NCBI GenBank assembly: GCA_043816305.1
Contig: JBDRHZ010000002.1
Span: forward strand, 1 to 62,261
Length of the DNA stretch: 62,261 bases
Source of the DNA: JAHIVN01 sp018816645
Lineage (GTDB): Bacteria > Patescibacteriota > Dojkabacteria > JAHIVN01
Direction: 5' to 3'
The notes beneath the pieces were generated by a model, which saw only the letters and a list, made by a program, of their open reading frames with translations, was not told where the DNA came from and did no database searches. The translations under genes were made by a program, and so were the position numbers. Shown one piece after another: positions 15,601 to 22,842 of this stretch (position 1 is the first letter of the stretch; every line of letters begins with the position of its first letter).

Positions 15601-15701
15601 AGAAAAAGTATTTTATAGATATAGTACTTAAGACAAATATAATATACATTGGTTTGGAGGTGAAGTAAATATTCTGTGGATTGAACGATTGATTTTCTAA
15701 C

Positions 15702-16015
15702 TTATCCTTTACCAGTTAAGTAATTCTTTACGTAATTGTATTCCGTGACAATCTGTTTACCTTTATTAATATGATTTTCTATTATAAGAGGAATATTTTT
15801 ATCTGGGATTGCATCAAGAATTTCATTTTGATGAGTATTGAATAGTGGGGTGTGCTGGCCTGAGATATGTGTTTGTCCACTGATGTGAATCTCTACAATT
15901 ATGGATTTTAATTCTCTATAAAATCACTTACAAGCTTCAGAGTCGGATCTATCGAAAAATAGTGTTGAATATCCAGAAGCATAACAATTTTCCAATTTAT
16001 CAATCTATTAATCAT
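15702..16015 (-). pseudogene. Frameshifted gene coupled to manC (TIM-barrel-like, tentative)
   Basis: An ATG at 16015 overlaps the manC stop by four bases (ATGA) and opens a frame reading MINRLINWKIVMLLDIQHYF for 35 residues, to a TAA at 15908-15910. A second frame continues in step (ELKSIIVEIHISGQTH, HTPLFNTHQNEILDAI and IPLIIENHINKG) to TAA at 15702-15704. Joining the two gives about 104 residues with one frameshift near 15910-15925. The pattern of beta strands with His/Asp (IVMLLDIQH, IVEIHISG, PLIIEN) recalls sugar-isomerase or DUF692-like TIM barrels, but the match is weak. It could be a sequencing error, a broken gene or programmed frameshifting. This explains the 410 bases between manC and the papain gene. 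Confidence 0.5.
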
Positions 16016-17094
16016 AAATACTTCTCCAGTTCGGTTCCTTCGAAATCTTTTAACATATCTCCAAGGAGTCTAACATGGTCTTTGTCGACAATTAGCAAAA
16101 CATCGTTGGTATTGACTATGACCATACCAGACAGATTCATAGTGGTTATAAGTTTGTTCTTCTCATAGTTATAGATCAAGCAATCTTTGGTTTTAAAATT
16201 ATGAACTCTACCTTTAGTTACATTTTCATTCGGCTGACTTTCGAAAGCCTGCTTGAGGGCAAAAAGGGTTCCAGGGTCAGACCAGCCCATGTTAAGTTTC
16301 AGAACGACAGCCTGTGACTGTGTTGCACTTTTCCAGACTTCGTCTGAATGGGCCTCTTCTAGTGTTGGATAAATTTCCTTGACTACCTTTGCTTCATCTT
16401 TTGTATCAAGAGCCTTTTCGATCTTTAATAGTTTTTTATATGTTTTGGGAAAGTGCTTTTTATATAATTCTAGAACAAACTCGATCTTGAACATTTCATA
16501 ATTAATATTCCAAACCCACTTCCCTGTTTTGAACATTTCTTTACACTTCTTCATACCAGGCCTGTATATCCAGCCTTTAAACTCTGCAACAGGTACATTC
16601 TCAACTTTTTGAATCACATTGCCAGTATTGATCCAGCCGAGATTGTTAGTCGGAAAAAGAGGTTTTTCACCGAAGTAAATAATCCTTCTGTCATTTTCCT
16701 TAATCAGCTTCTCAGCAGCTCTAACCCCACGCTCAAAAACACCCATTTTTTTAATGAGATGGTCGGATGCAAGGTATATTACCGGTTCTTTTATACCGTG
16801 TTTTCTCAGGTTTACGAGGGCGAATCCGAGAGCGGCGAGCAAATCTTTTCTTTCCGGTTCTGCGATTATATTTGTTGTTGGTATCTCGGGAGTCTGCCTT
16901 TTTACTATTTCAACGTATTTTTCGTTTGTGGAGATGTAAATGTCTTCTGGTTTAACGAATTTTCTTGCCCGTTTAACCTGCATCTGGAATGTTGAAGTGT
17001 TATTGAAGAGAGGGATAAACATTTTTGGAAGTCTCTTTCTGCTTATGGGCCAGAATCTTTTTCCGCTTCCTCCGGCTACGATAAGTACTTTCAT
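16012..17094 (-). CDS. manC: Mannose-1-phosphate guanylyltransferase
   Basis: The 360-residue enzyme makes GDP-mannose. It has the nucleotidyltransferase signature VLIVAGGSGKRFWPISRKRL followed by PKMFIPL, and it shows TNIIAEPERKDLLAALGFAL, YLASDHLI, and the family's LGWINTGNV and MGWSDPGTL. The ATG at 17094 (MKVLIVAGG) puts the nucleotide loop at the N-terminus as expected; an in-frame start at 17112 is possible. Length fits the single-domain (non-bifunctional) type. It lies 67 bases downstream of apbE, and its stop overlaps the start of a frameshifted gene. GDP-mannose would feed the surface glycans implied elsewhere in the window. Confidence 0.92.
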   Translation of the reverse strand: MKVLIVAGGSGKRFWPISRKRLPKMFIPLFNNTSTFQMQVKRARKFVKPEDIYISTNEKYVEIVKRQTPEIPTTNIIAEPERKDLLAALGFALVNLRKHGIKEPVIYLASDHLIKKMGVFERGVRAAEKLIKENDRRIIYFGEKPLFPTNNLGWINTGNVIQKVENVPVAEFKGWIYRPGMKKCKEMFKTGKWVWNINYEMFKIEFVLELYKKHFPKTYKKLLKIEKALDTKDEAKVVKEIYPTLEEAHSDEVWKSATQSQAVVLKLNMGWSDPGTLFALKQAFESQPNENVTKGRVHNFKTKDCLIYNYEKNKLITTMNLSGMVIVNTNDVLLIVDKDHVRLLGDMLKDFEGTELEKYL

Positions 17095-17161
17095 AAGAAC
17101 AGTAAAAAACAAATATAATTATTGGGCATGTATTGTGGCACTATTTCTGTTTTTTTTCAAT

Positions 17162-18070
17162 TCAGCAAATATGGGGAAATTTATTTGTTTTGATGAGGTA
17201 TTTATTGTATATAATCAACGCCTTTATGGTACACTTTTTTGCAAGATTAAAAGCTGATTTTCCTGAAGCATAAAGTGCTGTCGTCCAAGCATCCGCTTCC
17301 TTTGCAGAATCCCTGATAACGAAAACTGTTAAGACTTTACTTTGGGGAGATCCAGTTTGAGGGTTTATCAAGTGATGAAAGAACTTTACTTTTCGGGCCC
17401 AGCTACCTGAACAACAAATAGCCTCATTGTTTAATCGCACTTTTCCAATCTTTCCGATCGCGGGAACATTTAAACCTACTTCCCAAGCCTTATCTTTATA
17501 CGTACCCTTGACCCTGATATCACCTCCTGCATTTATGATGTAATTTTCAAGTGGACCTAGTTCCCTGTAGGCCAAGTCTATGGCGTATCCTTTACCTATT
17601 CCACCCAGGTCTACTCGCTGATTTTGCGCAAGCTGGATCGTATATGTGTTTTCGAATAGCTTTATATCTTTATAAGAAGGCCTGTTTTCGAGAATTTTCT
17701 TTATCTCTTTTTCTACCAGATCTCTATGTTGAAGTTTATGGAAGTTGTAAGCGGAATCATAGCCATAAGTTTCAAGGAAATCTATTACCGTCGGATCAAA
17801 AGTCCCGTTTGTTTCGCCGGCTATTTTCAAAGCGTAATTGATTAACTTAAAGAGTTCTTTTGAGACTATAACTTTTCGGCCCTGTGAAGAATTTAAAAAC
17901 GATAGTTCACTGTGGGTGTTGAATCGTGAAAATTTGTCGACGACTGTCTGAAATTTTGCAAACCCTTTGTCAAACAGCTTATATACTTCATAGCGATCAA
18001 GACTTGTCCAGGCAGAAAATTCTACAAAGGTGTTCATAAACATTTTCTTGTCCTGAATAAGTTGGTTCAT
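17162..18070 (-). CDS. apbE: FAD:protein FMN transferase
   Basis: A 302-residue ApbE enzyme, which attaches FMN covalently to Thr/Ser of target membrane flavoproteins. Motifs: FSRFNTHSELSFLN, NGTFDPTV, VDLGGIGKGYAID (flavin/Mg site), YIINAGGDIRV, HHLINPQTG and ADAWTTALYASG. Many ApbE proteins are exported lipoproteins, but this one has no obvious signal peptide. No Rnf, Nqr or other flavinylation target is in the window. The C-terminal extension after the ADAWTTALY motif is of normal length. It is the first gene of a minus-strand pair with manC. Confidence 0.92.
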   Translation of the reverse strand: MNQLIQDKKMFMNTFVEFSAWTSLDRYEVYKLFDKGFAKFQTVVDKFSRFNTHSELSFLNSSQGRKVIVSKELFKLINYALKIAGETNGTFDPTVIDFLETYGYDSAYNFHKLQHRDLVEKEIKKILENRPSYKDIKLFENTYTIQLAQNQRVDLGGIGKGYAIDLAYRELGPLENYIINAGGDIRVKGTYKDKAWEVGLNVPAIGKIGKVRLNNEAICCSGSWARKVKFFHHLINPQTGSPQSKVLTVFVIRDSAKEADAWTTALYASGKSAFNLAKKCTIKALIIYNKYLIKTNKFPHIC

Positions 18071-18127
18071 GCAAAGCGATAATACATCTGGAAAAAGTAT
18101 ATATCAACTGAATTAAGAAGCACAGCA

Positions 18128-18850
18128 TCAGGAGTCGAAATCGTTGGGCTTTCTTTTCTCTGAAATCGTCTTAATACCTGTGAAAAGCATTAAAAGACCA
18201 GCAAAAATACTAGCCAGAGCCGCGAGCGAGTCGAAAATTCCACTTTGCGGTAGCTGTGATGGAGGTGAAGTTGTGGTAGTAGGTATAGTTGTCGGGATAG
18301 TACTTGTTTGACCTGTCACTGAGTAGTTTACGCTTGTTGTTGCCCCGATAACGTTTTCCCCATCGTCAGTCAATGTTGAACTTTGGGATTTCATAACACT
18401 AACAACGCTTGTCCCTGTTCTTTTAGCACGGAAGGTAATCTGGGCAATTCTTCGGTTTATAGTTTGCGCAGATCCGCTTATCGAAGCAGTTAAATTTATT
18501 GCACCGGTTGTATTGTCAGCGGTATTGTTTGAGGCTACTGAGAACTGATCCAAAAAGCTAACCTGGGTGCCTGTCTGACTTGGCACAGAATCAACTACCT
18601 CGAGGGTGTTCGGATCAAAAGAGATTTTTATGCTATAGCTTTTTAACTCTCTTTCTGAGCTTTCAATATTTATGTCACAAGTAGTAGTAGCCCCAACCTG
18701 CAAAGTTGAAGACCCTGTAGTAAGCTTTACATTCGCCTTGTCTGTAGACGGGCTAGGTCCTGGTCCCGGAGGTGTGGGAGGAACAAAAGGACCTTCATAA
18801 GGAAAGGTCGGTTCAGATTGTGCTATTACCTTGCCAATTAATTTATCCAT
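18128..18850 (-). CDS. Cohesin-like surface protein with LPQSG-type sorting tail
   Basis: A 240-residue protein. After a Pro-rich start comes a domain at about residues 38-165 (KANVKLTTGSSTLQVGATTT, IKISFDPNTLEVVDSVP, AQITFRAKRTGTSVVSV) that matches the cohesin/dockerin-binding fold found in many secreted proteins. A Thr/Ser/Pro linker follows, then LPQSGIFDSLAALASIFAG, a hydrophobic segment and KRKP. This is the layout of a sortase or exosortase-like C-terminal anchor. No N-terminal signal peptide is evident from the ATG at 18850; an upstream in-frame stop excludes a longer form in this frame. It is probably displayed on the cell surface, if an export signal exists that I cannot see. Confidence 0.7.
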   Translation of the reverse strand: MDKLIGKVIAQSEPTFPYEGPFVPPTPPGPGPSPSTDKANVKLTTGSSTLQVGATTTCDINIESSERELKSYSIKISFDPNTLEVVDSVPSQTGTQVSFLDQFSVASNNTADNTTGAINLTASISGSAQTINRRIAQITFRAKRTGTSVVSVMKSQSSTLTDDGENVIGATTSVNYSVTGQTSTIPTTIPTTTTSPPSQLPQSGIFDSLAALASIFAGLLMLFTGIKTISEKRKPNDFDS

Positions 18851-18996
18851 AAAACGGTAATTTAATTCACTTTATGATTACATTTTTATATGGTTTTGTA
18901 AAGTTGACACGTGGGTAGTAACAGTTCAAGGTTTCAACTTTCATGTTTAAATGTTATAATAACTCTCGATCAAATTATCTAGTATATATTAACAAA

Positions 18997-19404
18997 ATGA
19001 AAAACAGAGTATTTTTTGTTCTATTAAACCTGTTAATTTTCTGGGTGATAACAGACCTCTTTTCTGGAATTATTATTAAAGAAGGGATTGTGGGCTATCT
19101 AGTTTGCGGAGGTTTGTACGGAATTGTAATGGTGAATGTAGTCCCGTTGATTAAATTTTTTACTTTTCCAATTAAATTTGTAAGCGTCCTGCTGATTTCG
19201 TTGATGTTGTCAATTATTGTTTTTTTTGTATTAAATTTTGGGATACCATTTATTGATTTTACTGACGGTGAATTGGTAGGTTTTTCGAGCAGATACCTAT
19301 CTTTGGAAGATGTTCACTTTAGCATGATAGGAAATGTTTTAGTCGGAGGATTGGCTACAGGTTTATTCTCCGCACTGATGAAGCTTTTAGAAAAGGATAT
19401 TTAA
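18997..19404 (+). CDS. Holin superfamily IV-like four-helix membrane protein
   Basis: A 135-residue membrane protein taken from the ATG at 18997 (MKNRVFFVLLNLLIF). The pattern of four helices with NVVPLIKFFTFPIKFVSVLL after the second helix matches the widespread bacterial family annotated as mycobacterial 4-TMS phage holin. Despite the name there is no phage context; function is unknown. It lies 17 bases upstream of secG on the same strand. Confidence 0.65.
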   Translation: MKNRVFFVLLNLLIFWVITDLFSGIIIKEGIVGYLVCGGLYGIVMVNVVPLIKFFTFPIKFVSVLLISLMLSIIVFFVLNFGIPFIDFTDGELVGFSSRYLSLEDVHFSMIGNVLVGGLATGLFSALMKLLEKDI

Positions 19405-19421
19405 ATTTATCAATTAAGAAT

Positions 19422-19655
19422 GTGGATACAAAAAAAATATTGCTTACAATTCAGATAATACTGAGCATACTTCTTATAATAACAGTTCTTTTGCAAGTCA
19501 GAGGATCGGGACTGGGGAGTATGTTCGGGAACATCGGAGGGGAAATGTATCGGTCCAAAAGGGGAATAGAGAAGCTTCTATACAGGGGAACGATTATAGT
19601 TTCTATCCTATTTGTGGCTAACTGCATCGCACTTGCTTATCTATATGCCAGTTAA
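19422..19655 (+). CDS. secG: Preprotein translocase subunit SecG
   Basis: A 77-residue protein with two membrane helices and the conserved cytoplasmic loop LLQVRGSGLGSMFGN, typical of SecG. I take the GTG at 19422 as start; the length agrees with the family. It lies between the holin-like gene and a peptide-binding protein, with only 5 bases to the next gene. It stabilises SecYEG-mediated export. Confidence 0.88.
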   Translation: MDTKKILLTIQIILSILLIITVLLQVRGSGLGSMFGNIGGEMYRSKRGIEKLLYRGTIIVSILFVANCIALAYLYAS

Positions 19656-19660
19656 GTATC

Positions 19661-21481
19661 ATGATTATTCCGCACAGAGAGAATATCTTTACAAAGATTC
19701 GTGAAAATATGTGGAATTATCCAGGCTATCTGTTTGCGAAGGACGGCTTCTTCCCTGCTCTATATACAATGTATAGACTATTTCGACCCTTCAGCCACAT
19801 TCTACTGTTTCTTTTAATTTTTATCTTCTTAGGCTTCGCTAACTATACAGATTCGTTCCAGCTTATCGGCTATCAGGATAAGGTCTTGATAGAAGGAGTA
19901 ATTACTGGAGATAGTTCGATAGCCAAAATAAATCCTTTGCTTCCTACAAATAGGCAAATAGAAACGGATCTGGCAAGAATGATTTATCAGCCTCTTGTCA
20001 GAGTTGATAAATCAGGAAATGTTGAGGGTTTACTTGCGGTTTCTTGGGAACAAATAGATGAAGATGGAAAAGAATATAAATTTCACCTCAGAGAAGACGT
20101 TTACTGGCATGACGGTGAGAAATTTTCCGCAGATGATGTTACTGCCACCTTTGAAGTGCTTAAGGCATTGGGAGCCGATAACGAGATGGGAATTGAAAGC
20201 AAAAGTGCAGAGTTGGCATCAAGTACGGAAGTTATAAAGCTGGACGATTATAATATCCTTTTTAAACTTGAAGAAATAGTCCCAACCTTTTTCGAAGATA
20301 TCGATGTTGGAATACTTCCAAAACATATTCTTGAAAACGTTAGCCTTTCTACTTTCAGTTGGGCAGCTTTTAACTTAAAACCAATTGGTACAGGCCCATT
20401 TATTTTTGAGTCCTTTAAGGATAATACTATCACAATGCGTGCAAATGCAGATAGTTTTTTAGGGAAACCTCAGATCGAAAGGCTTGAAATTATCATGTTC
20501 GAAAATGGTGATGATGCAGTAAAAGCTCTCAAGGCTGGAGAGATTCATATGCTTGCAGATCCATCAACTGCAGTTTTGAATGAACTGCAAGGCTGGACAA
20601 ATCTCGAAGAGCTGAAAAGCGCAACTTTATATAGAAGATATTTTGCTCTATATTTTAATCTCAAACAGGGTGGGTCAGAAGTTTTCAACGAGTTATCGGT
20701 CCGAAAAGCTATTGTCAGAGGAATAGATAAACAGAAAATAGTTGAACTTATACAGACGGCCGGTGAAAAGGCAAATGGGCCTATTCCGGTCACATCTTGG
20801 GCTTATAATTCTGATATCAAATACCCTGAATATAATGTAGATAAAGCTAAAAAAATTCTGGAAGATGATGGGTGGGAAGAAAAGGAAATAGAGGGAAGAA
20901 TGGTTCGAATCAAAGAGGATAAGGTATTGCGATTTGAACTTTCATTTCTGAATAAATATGAAAGGAATATTGTGGCCGAGAGGATTAAGGAGGATCTCGA
21001 GAAGATAGGTGTTATAGTGAATTTAGACCCAAGAAATAGTAGTGATTTGAACGAAGCTCTTGTTGCGCCAAGAAACTTCGAAGCTGTACTGTATGGTGTA
21101 GAAACTCCGATAGATCCGGATAGAATCCGTCTCTGGCATAGCGAGGCTGTTGATTATCCGGGGTTGAATATATCATCATATGTTTCAGAATCGCAAGGAG
21201 CAATTATTTCCGGCCAAAAGCTGCAAAGAGTCAGCGTTGTGGACGTTGCTCTTGAGAACGGAAGAAGTAGTCTTGACAGAGAAGAGCGAATGGGATCTCT
21301 TGGGGTAAACATTGGATACGCAAAATTTCAGGAGGTAATAATGAATGACACTCCTGCAGTTTTTCTTTATCATCCTGTTTATACTTACATTGTACATAAG
21401 AGAGTTAGGGGAGTGGATCTTTCAATTGTTACCGCACCTGAGGATAGGTATCTATCTGTTACGAACTGGCGGATTGAATAG
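19661..21481 (+). CDS. ABC transporter substrate-binding protein, family 5 (peptide type)
   Basis: A 606-residue protein with an N-terminal cytoplasmic segment, a membrane anchor at about residues 45-62 and a large SBP_bac_5 domain. Family blocks include MIYQPLVRVDKSGNVEGLLA, YKFHLREDVYWHDGEKFSAD and VRKAIVRGIDKQKIVELI. It should bind peptides or similar solutes on the outer face. No permease or ATPase genes lie nearby, so it may be an orphan binding protein using a transporter elsewhere. The uncleaved helical anchor in place of a lipobox is notable. It follows secG by 5 bases. Confidence 0.88.
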   Translation: MIIPHRENIFTKIRENMWNYPGYLFAKDGFFPALYTMYRLFRPFSHILLFLLIFIFLGFANYTDSFQLIGYQDKVLIEGVITGDSSIAKINPLLPTNRQIETDLARMIYQPLVRVDKSGNVEGLLAVSWEQIDEDGKEYKFHLREDVYWHDGEKFSADDVTATFEVLKALGADNEMGIESKSAELASSTEVIKLDDYNILFKLEEIVPTFFEDIDVGILPKHILENVSLSTFSWAAFNLKPIGTGPFIFESFKDNTITMRANADSFLGKPQIERLEIIMFENGDDAVKALKAGEIHMLADPSTAVLNELQGWTNLEELKSATLYRRYFALYFNLKQGGSEVFNELSVRKAIVRGIDKQKIVELIQTAGEKANGPIPVTSWAYNSDIKYPEYNVDKAKKILEDDGWEEKEIEGRMVRIKEDKVLRFELSFLNKYERNIVAERIKEDLEKIGVIVNLDPRNSSDLNEALVAPRNFEAVLYGVETPIDPDRIRLWHSEAVDYPGLNISSYVSESQGAIISGQKLQRVSVVDVALENGRSSLDREERMGSLGVNIGYAKFQEVIMNDTPAVFLYHPVYTYIVHKRVRGVDLSIVTAPEDRYLSVTNWRIE

Positions 21482-21555
21482 CTCTGTAATGTTAAGGGGA
21501 TTGCAATTTATTAGGTTTAAAAAAGTTTATAAGTTTTGTGAATGATTGCTTAGAA

Positions 21556-21650
21556 GCTGAGGTGGCGGAATTTGCTCAATGAGGGGTTAGTGAGTCCGAG
21601 TTTGTCGAGGACGAACTTACCCGAATTAGTCCCGCGAAGCGGGGGTAGAC
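21556..21650 (+). pseudogene. Broken tRNA-Leu 5' end (copy A) invaded by two hairpins
   Basis: Bases 21556-21574 read as the acceptor strand and D-arm start of a tRNA-Leu (GCTGAGGTGGCGGAATTTG). The expected continuation GTAGAC appears only at 21645-21650. Between them lie 70 bases containing an imperfect palindrome (GTCC then GGAC near 21592-21612) and the hairpin CCCGC-GAA-GCGGG at 21630-21642. No anticodon arm or 3' half follows, so it is a dead tRNA fragment. Confidence 0.6.
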
Positions 21651-21691
21651 TGAAAAAGAGAAAGCCATTTCACATATTAATAATATATTTT

Positions 21692-21741
21692 GCTGAAGTG
21701 GCGGAATTTGGTAGACCTGCCTGCGCAGGCAGGCGCGCTAC
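21692..21741 (+). pseudogene. Broken tRNA-Leu 5' end (copy B) with a palindrome in the D-loop
   Basis: GCTGAAGTGGCGGAATTTG at 21692-21710, then GTAGAC and later CGCGCTAC, reproduce the 5' half of a tRNA-Leu. A palindromic insert (21716-21733) lies in the D-loop, and the sequence departs from tRNA after the first bases of the anticodon stem. It differs from copy A by one base in the first 19. The acceptor strand (GCTGAAG) does not match the intact tRNA downstream (GCCGGGA), so copies A and B derive from a different tRNA-Leu. Confidence 0.65.
21716..21733. repeat. Perfect 18-bp palindrome inside tRNA-Leu fragment
   Basis: CCTGCCTGCGCAGGCAGG is a perfect inverted repeat (9 + 9) placed exactly in the D-loop of copy B. 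It is far more GC-rich than its surroundings, as expected for a mobile palindromic (REP-like) insertion. A similar GC palindrome sits in copy A. Confidence 0.8.
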
Positions 21742-21753
21742 AGGGGAGAAAAT

Positions 21754-22041
21754 ATGAATTACTATGTATACATAATTAGAAGTAGGAAGAAGAACTATAA
21801 TAATATCGGCTTGACAAGTGGTGAGGGAAAGAGAATAAAGCAACATAATAAAGGAAGTGTACGGTCAACAAAAGCATACTTACTAGTAGAAATAATATAT
21901 GTACAAGAATTTGAAAGTAGAGAAAAGACAAGAGATTACGAAAAATATTTAAAGATAAGGAGTAATGAGGAGAGGCTATTGAGGTCAATGGAAATGGGCC
22001 GGGATGGCGAAATTGGTAGACGCGCTACGTTCAGAACGTAG
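21754..22041 (+). CDS. Small GIY-YIG nuclease-like protein overlapping tRNA-Leu
   Basis: A 95-residue reading frame beginning MNYYVYIIRSRKKNYNNIGL. This is the stand-alone GIY-YIG (UvrC-N-like) small-protein pattern, with HNKGSVRSTKAYLL and the SREKTRDYEKYLKI helix. The second half of the signature is NIG in place of YIG, and the usual FLK..G ending is replaced. The last 14 or so residues (GRDGEIGRRATFRT) are simply translated tRNA-Leu sequence, with the stop at 22039-22041 inside the tRNA. The natural protein probably ended near 21990, so this copy is degenerate or has lost its stop codon. It starts 12 bases after the broken tRNA copy B. Confidence 0.6.
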   Translation: MNYYVYIIRSRKKNYNNIGLTSGEGKRIKQHNKGSVRSTKAYLLVEIIYVQEFESREKTRDYEKYLKIRSNEERLLRSMEMGRDGEIGRRATFRT

Positions 22042-22084
22042 TTCTTTCACGAGAATAAGGGTTCAACTCCCTTTCCCGGCACCA
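21998..22084 (+). tRNA. tRNA-Leu (anticodon CAG)
   Basis: An 87-base tRNA with acceptor GCCGGGA pairing TCCCGGC, D-arm GCGAAATTGGTAGACGCGC, anticodon stem CTACG/CGTAG with loop TTCAGAA (anticodon CAG), a long class II variable arm, T-arm AGGGTTCAACTCCCT, discriminator A and encoded CCA. It reads the CUG codon. Its first 44 bases are overlapped by the GIY-YIG reading frame. Confidence 0.95.
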
Positions 22085-22200
22085 AGTCTGAGACTATTTG
22101 CCATGTTGGTTCTGTTACTTTTTCACATTATTCTCACTTAGTTGACAATTCATTGCTTTTACAGGTATATTATCTATAGTTAACTTATTAAAATAATAGA

Positions 22201-22815
22201 ATGGAAATATTTGGTCTTTCAGGTGTTGTTGGCCTGTTGATATTGTGTTGTCCACTAATAGCGATTGTCGCAATTGTGGGTTACCTTATCAGTGTTTACA
22301 ATGGTCTGGTTAAATTAAAAGTGCTGGTAGAAGAGGCATGGAGTGGGATTGATGTCCAGCTGAAAAGAAGATATGACTTGATACCAAACTTGGTAGAAAC
22401 AGTGAAAGGGTATGCAAAGCATGAGAAGAAACTATTCGAAAAAGTGACAGAACTTCGGACTAGCGCGATGAAGGCACAAAGTCCAGAAGAGAAAGGCAGG
22501 CTCGAAAACGAATTGTCTGGAACACTAAAAACTCTTTTCGCGGTTGCCGAAAACTATCCTGAATTGAAAGCAAACGAAAACTTTATGAAACTGCAGGATG
22601 AGTTGAGTGTGATAGAAGAAGAAATTCAAAGTGCTAGAAGATACTACAATGGCTCGGTTAGAGACTTTAATACCAAGATTCAGGTTTTCCCAAACAATCT
22701 CATAGCTGGAATGCTGGGCTTTAAAGCACGAGAGTTTTTTGAGGCTGAAGAAGAGGCAAAGAAGGCCGTAAAAGTAGATTTCTCGGACGACGAAAAGGCC
22801 GAAGAGACTAAGTAA
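22201..22815 (+). CDS. LemA family protein
   Basis: A 204-residue protein with one N-terminal membrane helix and the LemA core: VEEAWSGIDVQLKRRYDLIP, NLVETVKGYAKHE, and YYNGSVRDFNTKIQVFPNN. The outer part is predicted helical. LemA proteins are membrane-anchored with the N-terminus outside; function is unclear, but LemA and DUF2207 (YciQ-like) genes are commonly adjacent, as here (27 bases apart). The C-terminus is acidic. Confidence 0.93.
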   Translation: MEIFGLSGVVGLLILCCPLIAIVAIVGYLISVYNGLVKLKVLVEEAWSGIDVQLKRRYDLIPNLVETVKGYAKHEKKLFEKVTELRTSAMKAQSPEEKGRLENELSGTLKTLFAVAENYPELKANENFMKLQDELSVIEEEIQSARRYYNGSVRDFNTKIQVFPNNLIAGMLGFKAREFFEAEEEAKKAVKVDFSDDEKAEETK

Positions 22816-22842
22816 GATTGTCGAAATATTTTGAACCCAACC

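Noticed and set aside
18997..19404. Prophage holin
   Set aside because: The match is to a general bacterial membrane family; no phage genes lie nearby and the gene sits beside secG.
21692..22084. An intron-split tRNA-Leu (5' half at copy B, 3' half in the downstream tRNA)
   Set aside because: The downstream tRNA is complete by itself, and the acceptor strand of copy B does not pair with its 3' end.
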